Shown: positions 34,757-44,323, counted from the stretch's first letter. The stretch is DNA of 64,000 nt from Bradyrhizobium diazoefficiens USDA 110 (GCF_000011365.1 NC_004463.1:1426001-1490000), one strand, 5' to 3'. Translations and numbers: made by a program. Notes: generated by a model from the sequence alone, not told the origin.

Positions 34757-35233
34757 ATGACCGCGTTCGAGCCGAAAAACCCGGGCTATCGCGCCGCGGC
34801 CATCGCCATGTTCGACGGCCAGCCGGCGATGCGCTCGCTCGGCATCACGATCGTCCGCCTTGGGCCGGGCGAGGTCGAGCTGGCGATGCTGCATTCGCCT
34901 GAATTCACGCAGCAGAACGGATTTATCCATGCCGGCATCATCACGGCCGGGCTCGACAATGCCTGCGGCGTTGCCGCCTTCACCCTGATGCCGCACAAGG
35001 CCGATATCCTCACCGTCGAGTTCAAGACCACGCTGCTCGCACCCGCCCGCGGCACGCGCTTCGTCTTCAGGGCCGAGGTGGTCAAGCCCGGCCGCACGCT
35101 GACCTTCTGCGAGGCCAGGGTCTTTGCCGAGCACGAGGGCAAGACCACGCTGATCGCCACCATGACCGGCACCCTGATGGCGATGCTGCCCCGCGTTGCG
35201 GCTTCGCCCGAGGTGCGTGCGTCCCGCGCATAG
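34757..35233 (+). CDS. PaaI-family thioesterase
   Basis: The 158-residue hot-dog protein matches the PaaI group, which hydrolyses phenylacetyl-CoA and related esters. The core is FTQQNGFIHAGIITAGLDNA (HAG with G-rich helix), then ILTVEFKTTLLAPARG and a C-terminal strand. It differs clearly from the preceding 4HBT protein, so the two are not a recent duplication. Close spacing and the shared promoter with TetR boxes suggest co-regulation. Confidence 0.88.
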   Translation: MTAFEPKNPGYRAAAIAMFDGQPAMRSLGITIVRLGPGEVELAMLHSPEFTQQNGFIHAGIITAGLDNACGVAAFTLMPHKADILTVEFKTTLLAPARGTRFVFRAEVVKPGRTLTFCEARVFAEHEGKTTLIATMTGTLMAMLPRVAASPEVRASRA

Positions 35234-35277
35234 CGGCGATTGACAAGCCTGCCGGCGCATCCCTTGATGCGATCGTC

Positions 35278-35661
35278 ATGCTCGCAAGTCTCGGCCTCAT
35301 CCTGCTCTGCCAGTTGATCGGCGAAGCCGTCGTGCGCGGCCTCGGCCTGCCGCTGCCGGGACCCGTGCTCGGCCTGCTGCTGCTGCTGATCCTGCTGCTC
35401 GCGCGCGACCGCCTTGCGCTGCTGGCGCGCGGGCCGTTGCGCAACGGCGGCGTGGAGACCGCCAGCAAGGGATTGCTGGCTCATCTGTCGCTGCTGTTCG
35501 TGCCGGCCGGCGTCGGCGTCGTCCAGGAGCTCGATCTGCTCGCATCGCACGGCGTCGCCATCATCCTCGTGCTCGCGCTCTCCGTGGTTGTCACGCTGCT
35601 TGCGACGGTGCTCGCCTTCCGCCTCGTCAGCCGCCTCCTGAGGCAACAGGACGCCCGATGA
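35278..35661 (+). CDS. lrgA: CidA/LrgA-family membrane protein
   Basis: The 127-residue protein has four hydrophobic segments, including LGLPLPGPVLGLLLLLILLL (the PGPxxG motif of LrgA) and HLSLLFVPAGVGVVQELDLL. Family members are small holin-like or transport proteins that work with LrgB. Its stop overlaps the lrgB start as ATGA. It begins 44 bases after the PaaI gene and might be read from the same message. Confidence 0.88.
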   Translation: MLASLGLILLCQLIGEAVVRGLGLPLPGPVLGLLLLLILLLARDRLALLARGPLRNGGVETASKGLLAHLSLLFVPAGVGVVQELDLLASHGVAIILVLALSVVVTLLATVLAFRLVSRLLRQQDAR

Positions 35662-36380
35662 AGGACAACCCGTTCTCGCTCTGGGTCTATCTCTCGCAGT
35701 CTCCGCTGCTGTGGCTGACCGTGACCCTGCTGGTCTATGCGAGCACGGATGCGGTGTCGCTGGCGAGCCGGCGCCATCCGCTCGCCAATCCCGTGCTGCA
35801 TGCGATGTGGATCATCGGTGTGTTCCTGCTCGTAACGGGCACCTCCTACACTACCTATTTCGCCGGTGCGCAGTTCGTGCATTTCCTGCTGGGGCCCGCC
35901 ACCGTCGCGCTCGCCGTGCCGCTCTACGAGAACCGCAAGCGCGTGGTCTCATCCATCGTGCCGATGCTGGTAGCGCTCGTTGCCGGCTCGGTCACGGCGG
36001 TGGTGTCGGTGGTGCTGCTGGCCGAGCTCGCCGGGCTGCCGCGCGACGTCGTGCTGTCGCTGGCGCCGAAATCGGTCACGGCCGGCGTTGCCATGGGCAT
36101 CGCCGAATCCCTGCACGCCGATCCTTCGCTGGCGGCGGTTGCGGTCATCCTCACCGGCATCATGGGTGCGATCATCGTGACGCCGCTGATGAACCGCACC
36201 GGCGTCACCGATTTCCGGGCGCGCGGATTTGCCGCCGGCCTTGCCGCGCACGGCATCGGCACCGCGCGCGCGTTCCAGGTCGACGAGATCGCCGGCGTCT
36301 TTTCCGGCATCGCCATGAGCCTGAACGCTTTGGTGACCTCGTTCCTGGTCCCGCTGGCGGTCACGCTGCTGGTGCGATGA
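35658..36380 (+). CDS. lrgB: LrgB-family membrane protein
   Basis: The 240-residue protein has about eight hydrophobic helices and the LrgB motifs FLLGPATVALAVPLYENR, LSLAPKSVTAGVAMGIAESL and GFAAGLAAHGIGTARAFQ. In other bacteria the LrgA/LrgB pair affects autolysis or exports pyruvate or glycolate. It overlaps lrgA by four bases, and length is typical. Confidence 0.9.
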   Translation: MKDNPFSLWVYLSQSPLLWLTVTLLVYASTDAVSLASRRHPLANPVLHAMWIIGVFLLVTGTSYTTYFAGAQFVHFLLGPATVALAVPLYENRKRVVSSIVPMLVALVAGSVTAVVSVVLLAELAGLPRDVVLSLAPKSVTAGVAMGIAESLHADPSLAAVAVILTGIMGAIIVTPLMNRTGVTDFRARGFAAGLAAHGIGTARAFQVDEIAGVFSGIAMSLNALVTSFLVPLAVTLLVR

Positions 36381-36423
36381 CATCGCCGCTGCGACACTCT
36401 ATATGAGGCGTAACACTTCCCGG

Positions 36424-36443
36424 TCCCCAACCGTATTTGGGGG
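36424..36443 (+). promoter_or_regulatory. Hairpin just upstream of the DsbA-like gene
   Basis: TCCCCAA and TTGGGGG pair around a six-base loop, ending 13 bases before the ATG at 36457. It may mark the end of the lrgAB message or influence translation of the next gene. Only the pairing supports it. Confidence 0.3.
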
Positions 36444-36456
36444 GGATGGGACCGAA

Positions 36457-37128
36457 ATGGGACGAGATATGGCTGGATTCAGGAATAAGGGCCTTGTGCC
36501 GACGCGGCGCGCCGCGCTGACGCTGATCGGGGCGGGCGCCCTCGCGGCGGGCGGCATCACCTCGGCGCTGGCAGCCGCCGCCGATGACGAGGTGCTGACC
36601 GAAACCAAGGTGCTGCGCGATCCGGACACGCCCGTCGCCGGCAATCCCGAGGGCAATATCACCATCGTCGAATGGTCCGACTACAATTGCCCCTATTGCC
36701 GCAAGCTCGAGCCCGAACTGCGCCAGGTCGTCCAGGACGACGGCAAGGTGAGGCTGGTGATGAAGGACTGGCCGATCCTCGGGCCGGTGTCGGTCACGGC
36801 GGCGCGGATCGCGCTCGCGGCGAAATTCCAAGACAAGTACCATCAGGCCCATGACGCCATGATGGGCGTCAGCTCGCGCCTGACCGAGCCGCGCATCAAT
36901 GAGCTTCTGGCGGCTGCCGGCGTCGACATGGACCGGCTGAAGCGCGATCTCACCGACCACGCCAAGGACATCGACACCATCCTCAAGCGCAACAACGAGC
37001 AGGCCGAAGCCTTCGGCTTCCGCGGCACCCCGGCCTTCATTGTCGGCAAGTACCGCGTGCCCGGCGTGCTCAGCATGACCGAATTCGAGCAGGTCATCGC
37101 CGACGCGCGCAAGGCCAAGATGAACTAA
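36457..37128 (+). CDS. DsbA-family thiol:disulfide oxidoreductase with Tat-type signal
   Basis: The 223-residue periplasmic thioredoxin-fold protein has the redox motif CPYC in DYNCPYCRKLEPEL at about residue 75 and the cis-Pro in RGTPAFIVGKYRVPG. The signal peptide has twin arginines (PTRRAALTLIGAGALAAGG), suggesting Tat export, although Sec cannot be excluded. It resembles ScsC/BdbD-like DsbA proteins of alphaproteobacteria. Starts at 36457 or 36469 are possible; 36457 is chosen. A terminator hairpin follows at 37160. Confidence 0.88.
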   Translation: MGRDMAGFRNKGLVPTRRAALTLIGAGALAAGGITSALAAAADDEVLTETKVLRDPDTPVAGNPEGNITIVEWSDYNCPYCRKLEPELRQVVQDDGKVRLVMKDWPILGPVSVTAARIALAAKFQDKYHQAHDAMMGVSSRLTEPRINELLAAAGVDMDRLKRDLTDHAKDIDTILKRNNEQAEAFGFRGTPAFIVGKYRVPGVLSMTEFEQVIADARKAKMN

Positions 37129-37159
37129 GGCGCTCGCCGCAACTGACACGCCCAATACG

Positions 37160-37190
37160 AAGGCGCCGCCGCGGACCGCGACGGCGCCTT
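37160..37190 (+). terminator. Hairpin between convergent genes
   Basis: AAGGCGCCG and CGGCGCCTT form a perfect nine-base stem around a 13-base GC-rich loop. It lies 31 bases past the DsbA-like stop and 20 bases past the end of the convergent small gene, so it could serve both. The T tract is short. Confidence 0.5.
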
Positions 37191-37209
37191 GTTCATGATG
37201 TCAGCGAGG

Positions 37210-37416
37210 TTACTTCGACGAGATGCGGACCCAGTCCTTGTGCGCGCGATCGCGCAGAGCATCCCAGTCGGCCTTTGCGACATCCCAGTTCACGATGGTG
37301 CGATTGGTGGTCGCGACCTCGCCATTGGCGACGGATGAGGTCTGCATGGAGTCATAGACATAGACGCCGCCCGCGAGAAGCAGCGCGCCCAAAATCATTC
37401 CGAAAAAAGTCTTCAT
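37210..37416 (-). CDS. Small membrane-anchored protein (68 aa)
   Basis: The 68-residue product has one N-terminal hydrophobic segment (TFFGMILGALLLAGGVYVYD) and a soluble tail with VNWDVAKADWDALRDRAHKD, an amphipathic helix rich in Trp and charge. CCGGAGG precedes the ATG at 37416. It is likely an inner-membrane protein with its tail in the periplasm. No known family was recognised. Confidence 0.75.
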   Translation of the reverse strand: MKTFFGMILGALLLAGGVYVYDSMQTSSVANGEVATTNRTIVNWDVAKADWDALRDRAHKDWVRISSK

Positions 37417-37501
37417 AGCGAACCTCCGGTGTCGCGCCGATAACGTCGGCACGGCGCGATGGTTCCGCGGCCATGCGGCGCATCTAAGGAGAGGTTGTTC
37501 A

Positions 37502-38569
37502 TTATCCGTTCAGCCACGCCAGCAGCTCCGCATTGATCTCGCGCGGATAGGTGTGGCTGAGATCGTCGATCTCGCGATAAACGACGTCGGCGCCGGCGGC
37601 GGAGAGCGCCGCTTGCGTCTGTCGCGCGGTCTGCACAGGAAACATCCAGTCGAGCTTGCCGTGGGTGATGAAGATCGGCAGGCGCTGCAGGCGCGCAGCA
37701 TCCGCCATCTCCGCCATCAGCGGGTGGAAGGTCGCCGACACCGGCGCGAGATGCGTAAAGGGCGATGCGCCATCGAGCCCGCTGACGTAGCAGAACGTGC
37801 CTCCGTCGCTCATGCCGGTCAGCAGCATGCGCGAGCCGTCGATGGACCAGCGGCTGCGCACAGTCTCGAGGATGCGCATGAGGTTGGGCGTATCAGTGTC
37901 GTCGCCCATCAGCGCCCAGGTTTGACCGGTCGCAGTCGGCGCCACCAGGATCGCACCCACGCTGCGGGCATCGCGGAGCCAGCTCCACAGGAATCCACGG
38001 CCATTGCCGCTGCCGCCATGCAGCGCCATCACCAGCGGCATCGCGCGCTCCGGCGAATAATATTCGGGGACATAGACCGAGAAGCCGCCGCGGCTGCCGG
38101 GCTCGTTGTGATCGTGGAAGATGCCGCCGTGCTCGCCCGCGCCGGCCTCGAGCCGTGCCAGCAGAATTTCGTCCTCGCGCCTCGCGGCGTTGAGGAAGAA
38201 GCTGCTGACCGGCGGAAACTGCAGGGCAAGCGGATAAAGCGCCTCCAGCGCGCGCGGCACGTGGCGCAGTGCGCGGAAGACGGCGACGAGATCGCCGTTG
38301 CCGCGCTCGACCTCGCGAATGCCGGCAAAGGCGGCGAGCGTCTCGTTGCAGGCACCATCGAGCCGGTCGCGCAAGCCGGCGAATTGTTCAGGCCAGGTGC
38401 CGATCGCCGAATGTGCGGCTTGCAGTGCGTCGTCCGGCGCGCCGATCGCGTTCATCACGGACGCGAAGGCCGGCGGATGCAGGTGACGGGTGAAGAAGCC
38501 GAGCGCCTCCAGCGCGTTCAGCAGCGGCGGCAGCACGGCCACGATGTCGTCAACGACGGCCTCGGTCAT
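37502..38569 (-). CDS. Alpha/beta hydrolase, phospholipase/carboxylesterase-like (PHB-depolymerase type)
   Basis: The 355-residue protein has a helical N-terminal region of about 150 residues of unknown fold, then an alpha/beta hydrolase. The oxyanion strand is PLVMALHGGSGNGRG, the nucleophile lies in LTGMSDGGTF (GxSxG), and the catalytic His in DLSHTYPRE near the end. FITHGKLDWMFPV carries the acid. It is likely a cytosolic esterase; no signal peptide is seen. It lies 28 bases downstream of the HtrA-like gene and may be in its operon. Confidence 0.83.
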   Translation of the reverse strand: MTEAVVDDIVAVLPPLLNALEALGFFTRHLHPPAFASVMNAIGAPDDALQAAHSAIGTWPEQFAGLRDRLDGACNETLAAFAGIREVERGNGDLVAVFRALRHVPRALEALYPLALQFPPVSSFFLNAARREDEILLARLEAGAGEHGGIFHDHNEPGSRGGFSVYVPEYYSPERAMPLVMALHGGSGNGRGFLWSWLRDARSVGAILVAPTATGQTWALMGDDTDTPNLMRILETVRSRWSIDGSRMLLTGMSDGGTFCYVSGLDGASPFTHLAPVSATFHPLMAEMADAARLQRLPIFITHGKLDWMFPVQTARQTQAALSAAGADVVYREIDDLSHTYPREINAELLAWLNG

Positions 38570-38597
38570 CGCCGCTTCCTTGCTTCAGTTCGGCCGG

Positions 38598-39569
38598 TCA
38601 GTGCAGCTTCGGCGCCTTCAACAGCTTGAAGCGGTCGGTCGAAGTCACCGTGACGTCGAAGGTGACGCCTTCATGATGCACGGTGAGCGGGACGTCGACG
38701 CCGGCGGCGCCGAGCGCCCACATCTTCTTGTAGAAGGCGGTCTGGCTGATGATCTTCTCGCCGTCGACGGCGAGGATGACGTCGCCGGTCTTGAGCTCGG
38801 CGCGGGCGGCCGGCCCGTTGGCGGAGATCCCGATCACCACCACGCGGTTGTCGATCTCGGTTGAATAGAGTCCGAGCCAGGGCCGCGACGGCTTGTTGAC
38901 GCGGCCGAACTTGCGCAGATCCTCCAGGATCGGCTTCAACAGGTCGATCGGCACGATCATGTTGACGTGCTCGGCCTTGCCGTCGCGTTCGCGCTCGAGC
39001 TGGAGCGAGCCGATGCCGATCAACTCGCCGCGCTCGTTGAGCAAGCCGGTGCCGCCCCAGTTCGGGTGCGCGGGATGTGTGAAGACGGCCTCATCCAGCA
39101 GATATTCCCAGTAACCGGCGAATTCCTGCTTGGCCACGATCTGGCTCGCAACCGATCGCGTGCGGCCGCCGGCGCCGCCGACCACGACGCGGTCGCCGAC
39201 CCGGGTCTCCGCCGAGCTGCCGAGCGGCAAGGGTTCGACGTCGAGCTCACCCAGCGCCTGCACGAGGCCGAAGCCGGTGACCGAATCGAAACCGAGGGCA
39301 TGTCCCTCGACGACGCGCCCGTCGGCGAGGTGCAGCCACACCGATTCCGCCTCGGTGATGAGATAGCCGATGGTCAGCACCAGCCCGTCGTCGATGACGA
39401 CGCCGTTGCCGGCGCGCTCGGTGCCCAGCGTCTCTGCGCTGAACGCGTCCGGCGGGATGATGGCGTGCAGGCCGACGACGGACGCGAGCGCGCGGTCGAG
39501 ATCGAAACCGTATTCGCTCGCACGCGGCTGATTGGCCGGCGGCACTCTCCATTCGGTCAGGGCGGGCAT
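38598..39569 (-). CDS. HtrA/DegP-like protein lacking the catalytic triad (PDZ-containing pseudoprotease)
   Basis: The 323-residue protein follows the S1C protease-PDZ plan without a signal peptide. At the three active-site positions it differs from DegP. The His site reads VLTIGYLITEA (Tyr for His), the Asp site DSVTGFGLV (Gly for Asp), and the Ser site NWGGTGLLNERGELIGI (Gly for Ser). A PDZ domain follows, with ARAELKTGDVILAVDGEKI. The frame is intact, so this is a non-catalytic scaffold or regulator and not a decayed gene. It lies upstream of the esterase gene. Confidence 0.85.
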   Translation of the reverse strand: MPALTEWRVPPANQPRASEYGFDLDRALASVVGLHAIIPPDAFSAETLGTERAGNGVVIDDGLVLTIGYLITEAESVWLHLADGRVVEGHALGFDSVTGFGLVQALGELDVEPLPLGSSAETRVGDRVVVGGAGGRTRSVASQIVAKQEFAGYWEYLLDEAVFTHPAHPNWGGTGLLNERGELIGIGSLQLERERDGKAEHVNMIVPIDLLKPILEDLRKFGRVNKPSRPWLGLYSTEIDNRVVVIGISANGPAARAELKTGDVILAVDGEKIISQTAFYKKMWALGAAGVDVPLTVHHEGVTFDVTVTSTDRFKLLKAPKLH

Positions 39570-39862
39570 GGAGTTCTCCTGGCTGAGTGCATCGCTCCGC
39601 CGTGGCTAGCGGAACGACGCGCGAAGCATGGATAATTTAGGCCGGAGAGGGCCGTCTTGAAAGCCTCGTTTCCCAACTATTCAGCAGAACGCCGTGTGAA
39701 ATCTTCGAAAGGCGCGGGACCGTTTCGCGCGCGGTTGGCGGCCCGGCGGTCCTTCGATCCGGCATCCGCCGCATGGCTGCTGTCCGGCGAGGTGCTAGGC
39801 GCCGTGTAATGAAGCTGCTAACCATTGCCGCTTCGTTTGACCAAGAGATCACGGACCGAAAC

Positions 39863-41281
39863 ATGGACAACCGCAGCGACATCTGGCGTGGCGTCGACAC
39901 GATCAAGGCGCGTTTCATCGACCTCAGCGACAAGGTCTGGGGCATGCCGGAGGTTTGTTACACCGAGGCGCGGTCCGCCGCCGAGCATCTCGCCGAACTG
40001 CGCCATCAGGGCTTCCGTATCACCGAGAACGTCGCGGGCATTCCGACCGCGCTGATGGGCGAGTGGGGCGAGGGCGGACCGGTCATCGCCTTCATGGGGG
40101 AATATGACGCGCTGCCGGGCCTCAGCCAGGAGGCGGGCGTGGCGGAACATCGTCCGGTCGAGACCGGCGGCCATGGCCATGGCTGCGGTCATAATCTGCT
40201 CGGTTCTGCGGCGCTGCTCGCCGCGACCGCGGCGAAGGACTGGCTCGCCGAGAACAAGGTGCCGGGCCGCGTGCGCTACTACGGCTGCCCGGCTGAAGAA
40301 GGCGGCGCGGCAAAGGCGTTCATGGTGCGCTCCGGCGCGTTCGAGGATGCCGACATCGCCATCACCTGGCATCCGCACAGCTTCTGGGAAGTGGCGGTGA
40401 CGCCGTCGCTCGCGAACACGCGCGCCGACTTCATTTTCACAGGCCGCACCTCGCATGCGGCCGCCTCGCCGCATCTCGGCCGTTCCGCGCTCGATGCGGT
40501 GGAGCTGATGAATGTCGGCGTGAACTACATGCGCGAGCACATGCCGAGCGACGCGCGGGTGCATTACGCGCTGCTCGACACCGGCGGCATTGCGCCCAAC
40601 GTGGTGCAGGCGCATGCGCGCGTGCGCTACTCGATCCGCGCCCGCGATCTGCCCGGCATGAACGAGCTGGTCGGCCGCGTGAGCAAGATCGCGGACGGCG
40701 CGGCGCTGATGACCGAGACCAAGGTGGAGATGAAGATTATCTCCGCGGTGTCCAACATTCTGCCGAATACGCCGCTGGAGCAGGCGCTGCATCGGGTCAT
40801 GGAAGAGCTCGGACCGCCGCATTTCGACGACGCGGACAAGGGGTTTGCCACCCAGATCCGATCGACGCTGAGCGACAAGGACATCGCCTCGGTCTACTAC
40901 GCGATCGGGATGGAGCCGACCGATCGGCCGCTGGCCGACTTCCTGGTGCCGCTCGATGCCAAGCGCAACCCGCTGGTCGGCTCGACCGACGTTGGCGACG
41001 TGAGCTGGGTGGTGCCGACCGTGCAGGTTCACGCACCGACGGTTGCAATCGGCACGCCGTTCCACACCTGGCAGGTGGTGGCGCAGGGCAAGAGCCCGCA
41101 TGCCCACAAGGCCATGGTGCAGGCCGCCAAGGCGATGGCGGGTATCGGCATCAAGGCGCTCACGGAACCGGAGCTGATCAAGGCCGCGAAAGCCGACCTT
41201 GCGAGGCGAACAGCCAAGACACCTTACGTCTGTCCGCTGCCGGACCATGTCGCGCCGCCACTGGATATGTCCGTGGTGTAG
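39863..41281 (+). CDS. M20-family amidohydrolase, AbgB-like
   Basis: The 472-residue metallo-hydrolase resembles p-aminobenzoyl-glutamate hydrolase subunit B and other M20D enzymes. Metal ligands are seen in GHGHGCGHNLLG, CPAEEGGAAK and ITWHPHSFWEV, and a C-terminal His in GTPFHTWQ. The dimerisation insert carries FTGRTSHAAASPH. Substrates in the family are N-acylated amino acids or folate fragments. It is followed by a complete peptide-type ABC operon, suggesting that imported conjugates are hydrolysed. The start at 39863 is chosen at the conserved N terminus; 39809 is possible. Confidence 0.87.
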   Translation: MDNRSDIWRGVDTIKARFIDLSDKVWGMPEVCYTEARSAAEHLAELRHQGFRITENVAGIPTALMGEWGEGGPVIAFMGEYDALPGLSQEAGVAEHRPVETGGHGHGCGHNLLGSAALLAATAAKDWLAENKVPGRVRYYGCPAEEGGAAKAFMVRSGAFEDADIAITWHPHSFWEVAVTPSLANTRADFIFTGRTSHAAASPHLGRSALDAVELMNVGVNYMREHMPSDARVHYALLDTGGIAPNVVQAHARVRYSIRARDLPGMNELVGRVSKIADGAALMTETKVEMKIISAVSNILPNTPLEQALHRVMEELGPPHFDDADKGFATQIRSTLSDKDIASVYYAIGMEPTDRPLADFLVPLDAKRNPLVGSTDVGDVSWVVPTVQVHAPTVAIGTPFHTWQVVAQGKSPHAHKAMVQAAKAMAGIGIKALTEPELIKAAKADLARRTAKTPYVCPLPDHVAPPLDMSVV

Positions 41282-41543
41282 AATTTCGTCTCGATACTTC
41301 GTCTGATCCGGCGAACAAATTTTCCGCAGTGCAGCGTGGATTCCGGCTTGTTTTGACGCCGGATTGCCGAACGCTTGGGCTGCGGAACGCAGTTTTGCCC
41401 AACGGACAGCCAGAACACCGTTTGCATACACACAGTCGCAGTTGACGGGCGGCCTATTCGGTGTGCCATCTACGGCCAGACAAAACCCGGCGGTCGCATC
41501 GCGGCCGCCTGCATCCATTCGGGAACCAGACGGGGGACAAACC

Positions 41544-43334
41544 ATGCTGGATAAAGAACTGCGTTCGATGATCGGCCAAGTGAAGGACGGACGGATGGAT
41601 CGCCGTGCCTTCATCCAGCGTCTTGCCGCTGTCGGTCTGACCGCACCGCTGGCCAACCAGATCCTCGCGCTGGGCGGCGTCGCCATGGCGGAGGGCGTTT
41701 CGACCTACAAGCCGACCAAGCGCGGCGGCGGCGGTGCGCTGAAGCTGTTGTGGTGGCAGGGGCCGACCCTGCTCAATCCGCATTTCGCCACCGGCACCAA
41801 GGACCAGGACGGTTCGCGCCTGTTCTACGAGCCGCTTGCCTGTTGGGATCCGGACGGCAACATGAAGCTGGTTCTGGCCGCCGAAATCCCGTCGATCCAG
41901 AACGGCGGCCTCGCCGCCGACGGCAAGTCGGTCACCTGGAAGCTCAAGCCCGGCGTCAAATGGCACGACGGCAAGCCGTTCACCGCCGACGACGTCGTGT
42001 TCAACTGGGAATACGCCAAGGATCCCGCGACCTCCGCGGTCACCATTGCGACCTATCGCGACATCGTCGTCGAGAAGGTGGATGACCTCACGGTCCGCAT
42101 CCTTTTCAACAAGCCGACGCCGTTCTGGGCCGATGCTTTCGTCGGGGCTCCGAACACCATCATCCCCAAGCATCTGTTCGCGGATTACAAAGGCGCGAAG
42201 TCCCGTGAGGCGCCGAACAACCTCTCGCCGGTCGGCACCGGCCCGTACAAATTCCTCGAGTTCAAGCCGGGCGATCTCGTCCGCGGTGAGCTCAATCCCG
42301 ACTATCACATGCCGAACCGTCCGTATTTCGACACGCTCGAAATGAAGGGCGGCGGCGATGCCGTCTCGGCGGCGCGCGCGGTGATCCAGACCGGCGAATA
42401 CGATTTCGGCTATAACATCCAGGTCGAAGACGACGTGCTGTTGCGCCTGGAGAAGGGCGGCAAGGGCAAGGCCATCTACGCCGTGGGCGGAGACACCGAG
42501 TTCATCGCGCTGAATTTCACCGACCCGAACACCGAGGTCGATGGCGAGCGCTCTTCGATGAAGACGAAGCACCCGCTGTTCTCCGATCCCGCCATACGCA
42601 AGGCGCTGGCGATGCTGGTCGATCGTGAAGCGGTGAAGAAGGTGATCTACGGCCGCGCAGGCCGCACCACGGCGAACTTCCTCAACGGCCCCGAAAAGTT
42701 CGTCTCCAAGAACACGAGCTGGGAATTCAGCATCGAGAAGGCGTCGAAGATGCTGGATGACGCCGGCTGGAAACCGGGTGCGGACGGCATCCGCGAGAAG
42801 GACGGCAAGAAGCTGAAGCTTCTGTACCAGACTTCGATCAACGGCCCGCGCCAGAAGACCCAGGCCATCGTCAAGCAGGCCTGCCAGAAGGCTGGCATCG
42901 ACGTCGAGCTGAAGTCGGTCGTCGCCTCGGTGTTCTTCTCCTCCGACGCCGGCAATCCCGACATCTACCCGAAGTTCTATGCCGACATGGAGATGTTCCA
43001 GATCCCGATGAGCCAGCCGGATCCGTCCCAGCACATGCGGCGCTATATGTCGGCGAATGTGGCGACCAAGGAGAACAAGTGGCAGGGACAGAATTTCCCG
43101 CGCTACGTCAACAAGGAGTATGACGACACGATCCTGGCCGCGGAAGGCGAGATGGACCCGGTCAAGCGCGCGGCGCTCTACATCAAGGCTAACGATATCC
43201 TGATCGGGGACACCGTGTTCATCCCGGTGCAGCATCGCCTCAAGGTGGAGGCCGCTGCCAACAACCTGGTTTGCGTGGTCAGCGGTTGGGCGAACGAGAC
43301 CGACAACCTGTTCGACTGGTACCGGGAGGTATGA
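41544..43334 (+). CDS. Peptide-type ABC transporter substrate-binding protein (SBP_bac_5)
   Basis: The 596-residue periplasmic protein has a Tat-like signal (MDRRAFIQRLAAVGLTAPLA) and the DppA/OppA fold. Signature elements are GKSVTWKLKPGVKWHDGKPF, FTADDVVFNWEYA and LSPVGTGPYKFLEFKPGD. It binds peptides or other oligomeric ligands and feeds the two permeases that follow 30 bases on. A GGGGGACAAACC site precedes the ATG. Ligand specificity is unknown, although the AbgB-like hydrolase upstream suggests amide conjugates. Confidence 0.92.
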   Translation: MLDKELRSMIGQVKDGRMDRRAFIQRLAAVGLTAPLANQILALGGVAMAEGVSTYKPTKRGGGGALKLLWWQGPTLLNPHFATGTKDQDGSRLFYEPLACWDPDGNMKLVLAAEIPSIQNGGLAADGKSVTWKLKPGVKWHDGKPFTADDVVFNWEYAKDPATSAVTIATYRDIVVEKVDDLTVRILFNKPTPFWADAFVGAPNTIIPKHLFADYKGAKSREAPNNLSPVGTGPYKFLEFKPGDLVRGELNPDYHMPNRPYFDTLEMKGGGDAVSAARAVIQTGEYDFGYNIQVEDDVLLRLEKGGKGKAIYAVGGDTEFIALNFTDPNTEVDGERSSMKTKHPLFSDPAIRKALAMLVDREAVKKVIYGRAGRTTANFLNGPEKFVSKNTSWEFSIEKASKMLDDAGWKPGADGIREKDGKKLKLLYQTSINGPRQKTQAIVKQACQKAGIDVELKSVVASVFFSSDAGNPDIYPKFYADMEMFQIPMSQPDPSQHMRRYMSANVATKENKWQGQNFPRYVNKEYDDTILAAEGEMDPVKRAALYIKANDILIGDTVFIPVQHRLKVEAAANNLVCVVSGWANETDNLFDWYREV

Positions 43335-43363
43335 TCGCGCAGGCCTAGGCGGGGTCTTTCCCT

Positions 43364-44323
43364 ATGAGTCAATATGTCCTGCGTCGCCTGCTGATCGCCA
43401 TTCCGAGCCTGCTCGGCATTTCGCTCGTGCTGTTCGTCGTGCTGGCGCTCGCCCCCGGCGATCCGTTTTCGGAACTGGCGACCAATCCGAACGTACCGCC
43501 CGAAGTCGCTGCCGCGCTTCGGGCGAAGTTCGGCCTCGACGATCCGATCTATCTGCGCTACCTGCACTGGCTCTCCGCCATGGCGCATGGCGATTGGGGG
43601 TTTTCCTTCGTCAGCCGGATGAACGTCGATGCGCTCATCCTCCAGCGCCTGCCGGCGACGCTCTATGTGATCGGCTCGGCGCAGATCCTGGCGCTCCTGA
43701 TCGCGATTCCGGTCGGCGTCTACGCGGCGACCAAGCCGTATTCACTGTTTGACCAGATCGCCAACGTGCTGGCCTTCGTCGGTTTCTCGCTGCCCACCTT
43801 CTTCACCGGCATCCTCTTCATCCTGATCTTCTCGGTCACGCTGGACTGGCTGCCCTTCGTCTATTCCAGCGACATCAAGGCCACCGGCATCCGCTGGGTG
43901 CTCGAGATGATCCGGCAGGCGATCATGCCGGTGGCGGTGCTCGGCCTGTTCCAGGCGGCGTCGATGACGCGCTTCGTGCGCTCGGCGATGCTGGACGTGA
44001 TCCGGCTCGACTACGTCACCACGGCGCGTGCAAAGGGACTTGGGCAGGCCAAGGTCATCGTCAAGCATGTGATGCGCAATGCGATGATCCCGGTCGTCAC
44101 GCTGATCGCGCTCCAGATGCCGGCGGTGTTCGGCGGCGCCATCGTCACCGAGCAGATCTTCCGCATCCCCGGCATCGGCTCGCTGCTGATCTCCTCCATC
44201 CTTTCCAACGACACGCCGGTGGTGATGGCCGTCACCTTCGTCTTCGCGTGTCTTGTGGTCCTGTTCAATCTCATCGCGGACGTCCTGTATGGCTGGCTTG
44301 ACCCTCGCATCTCCCTCCGCTGA
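43364..44323 (+). CDS. Peptide ABC transporter permease, DppB type
   Basis: The 319-residue inner-membrane protein starts MSQYVLRRLLIAIPSLLGIS, the standard DppB N terminus. It has about six helices and the EAA loop TTARAKGLGQAKVIVKHVMR. It pairs with the next permease. Their genes overlap by 35 bases, which indicates translational coupling. Confidence 0.93.
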   Translation: MSQYVLRRLLIAIPSLLGISLVLFVVLALAPGDPFSELATNPNVPPEVAAALRAKFGLDDPIYLRYLHWLSAMAHGDWGFSFVSRMNVDALILQRLPATLYVIGSAQILALLIAIPVGVYAATKPYSLFDQIANVLAFVGFSLPTFFTGILFILIFSVTLDWLPFVYSSDIKATGIRWVLEMIRQAIMPVAVLGLFQAASMTRFVRSAMLDVIRLDYVTTARAKGLGQAKVIVKHVMRNAMIPVVTLIALQMPAVFGGAIVTEQIFRIPGIGSLLISSILSNDTPVVMAVTFVFACLVVLFNLIADVLYGWLDPRISLR

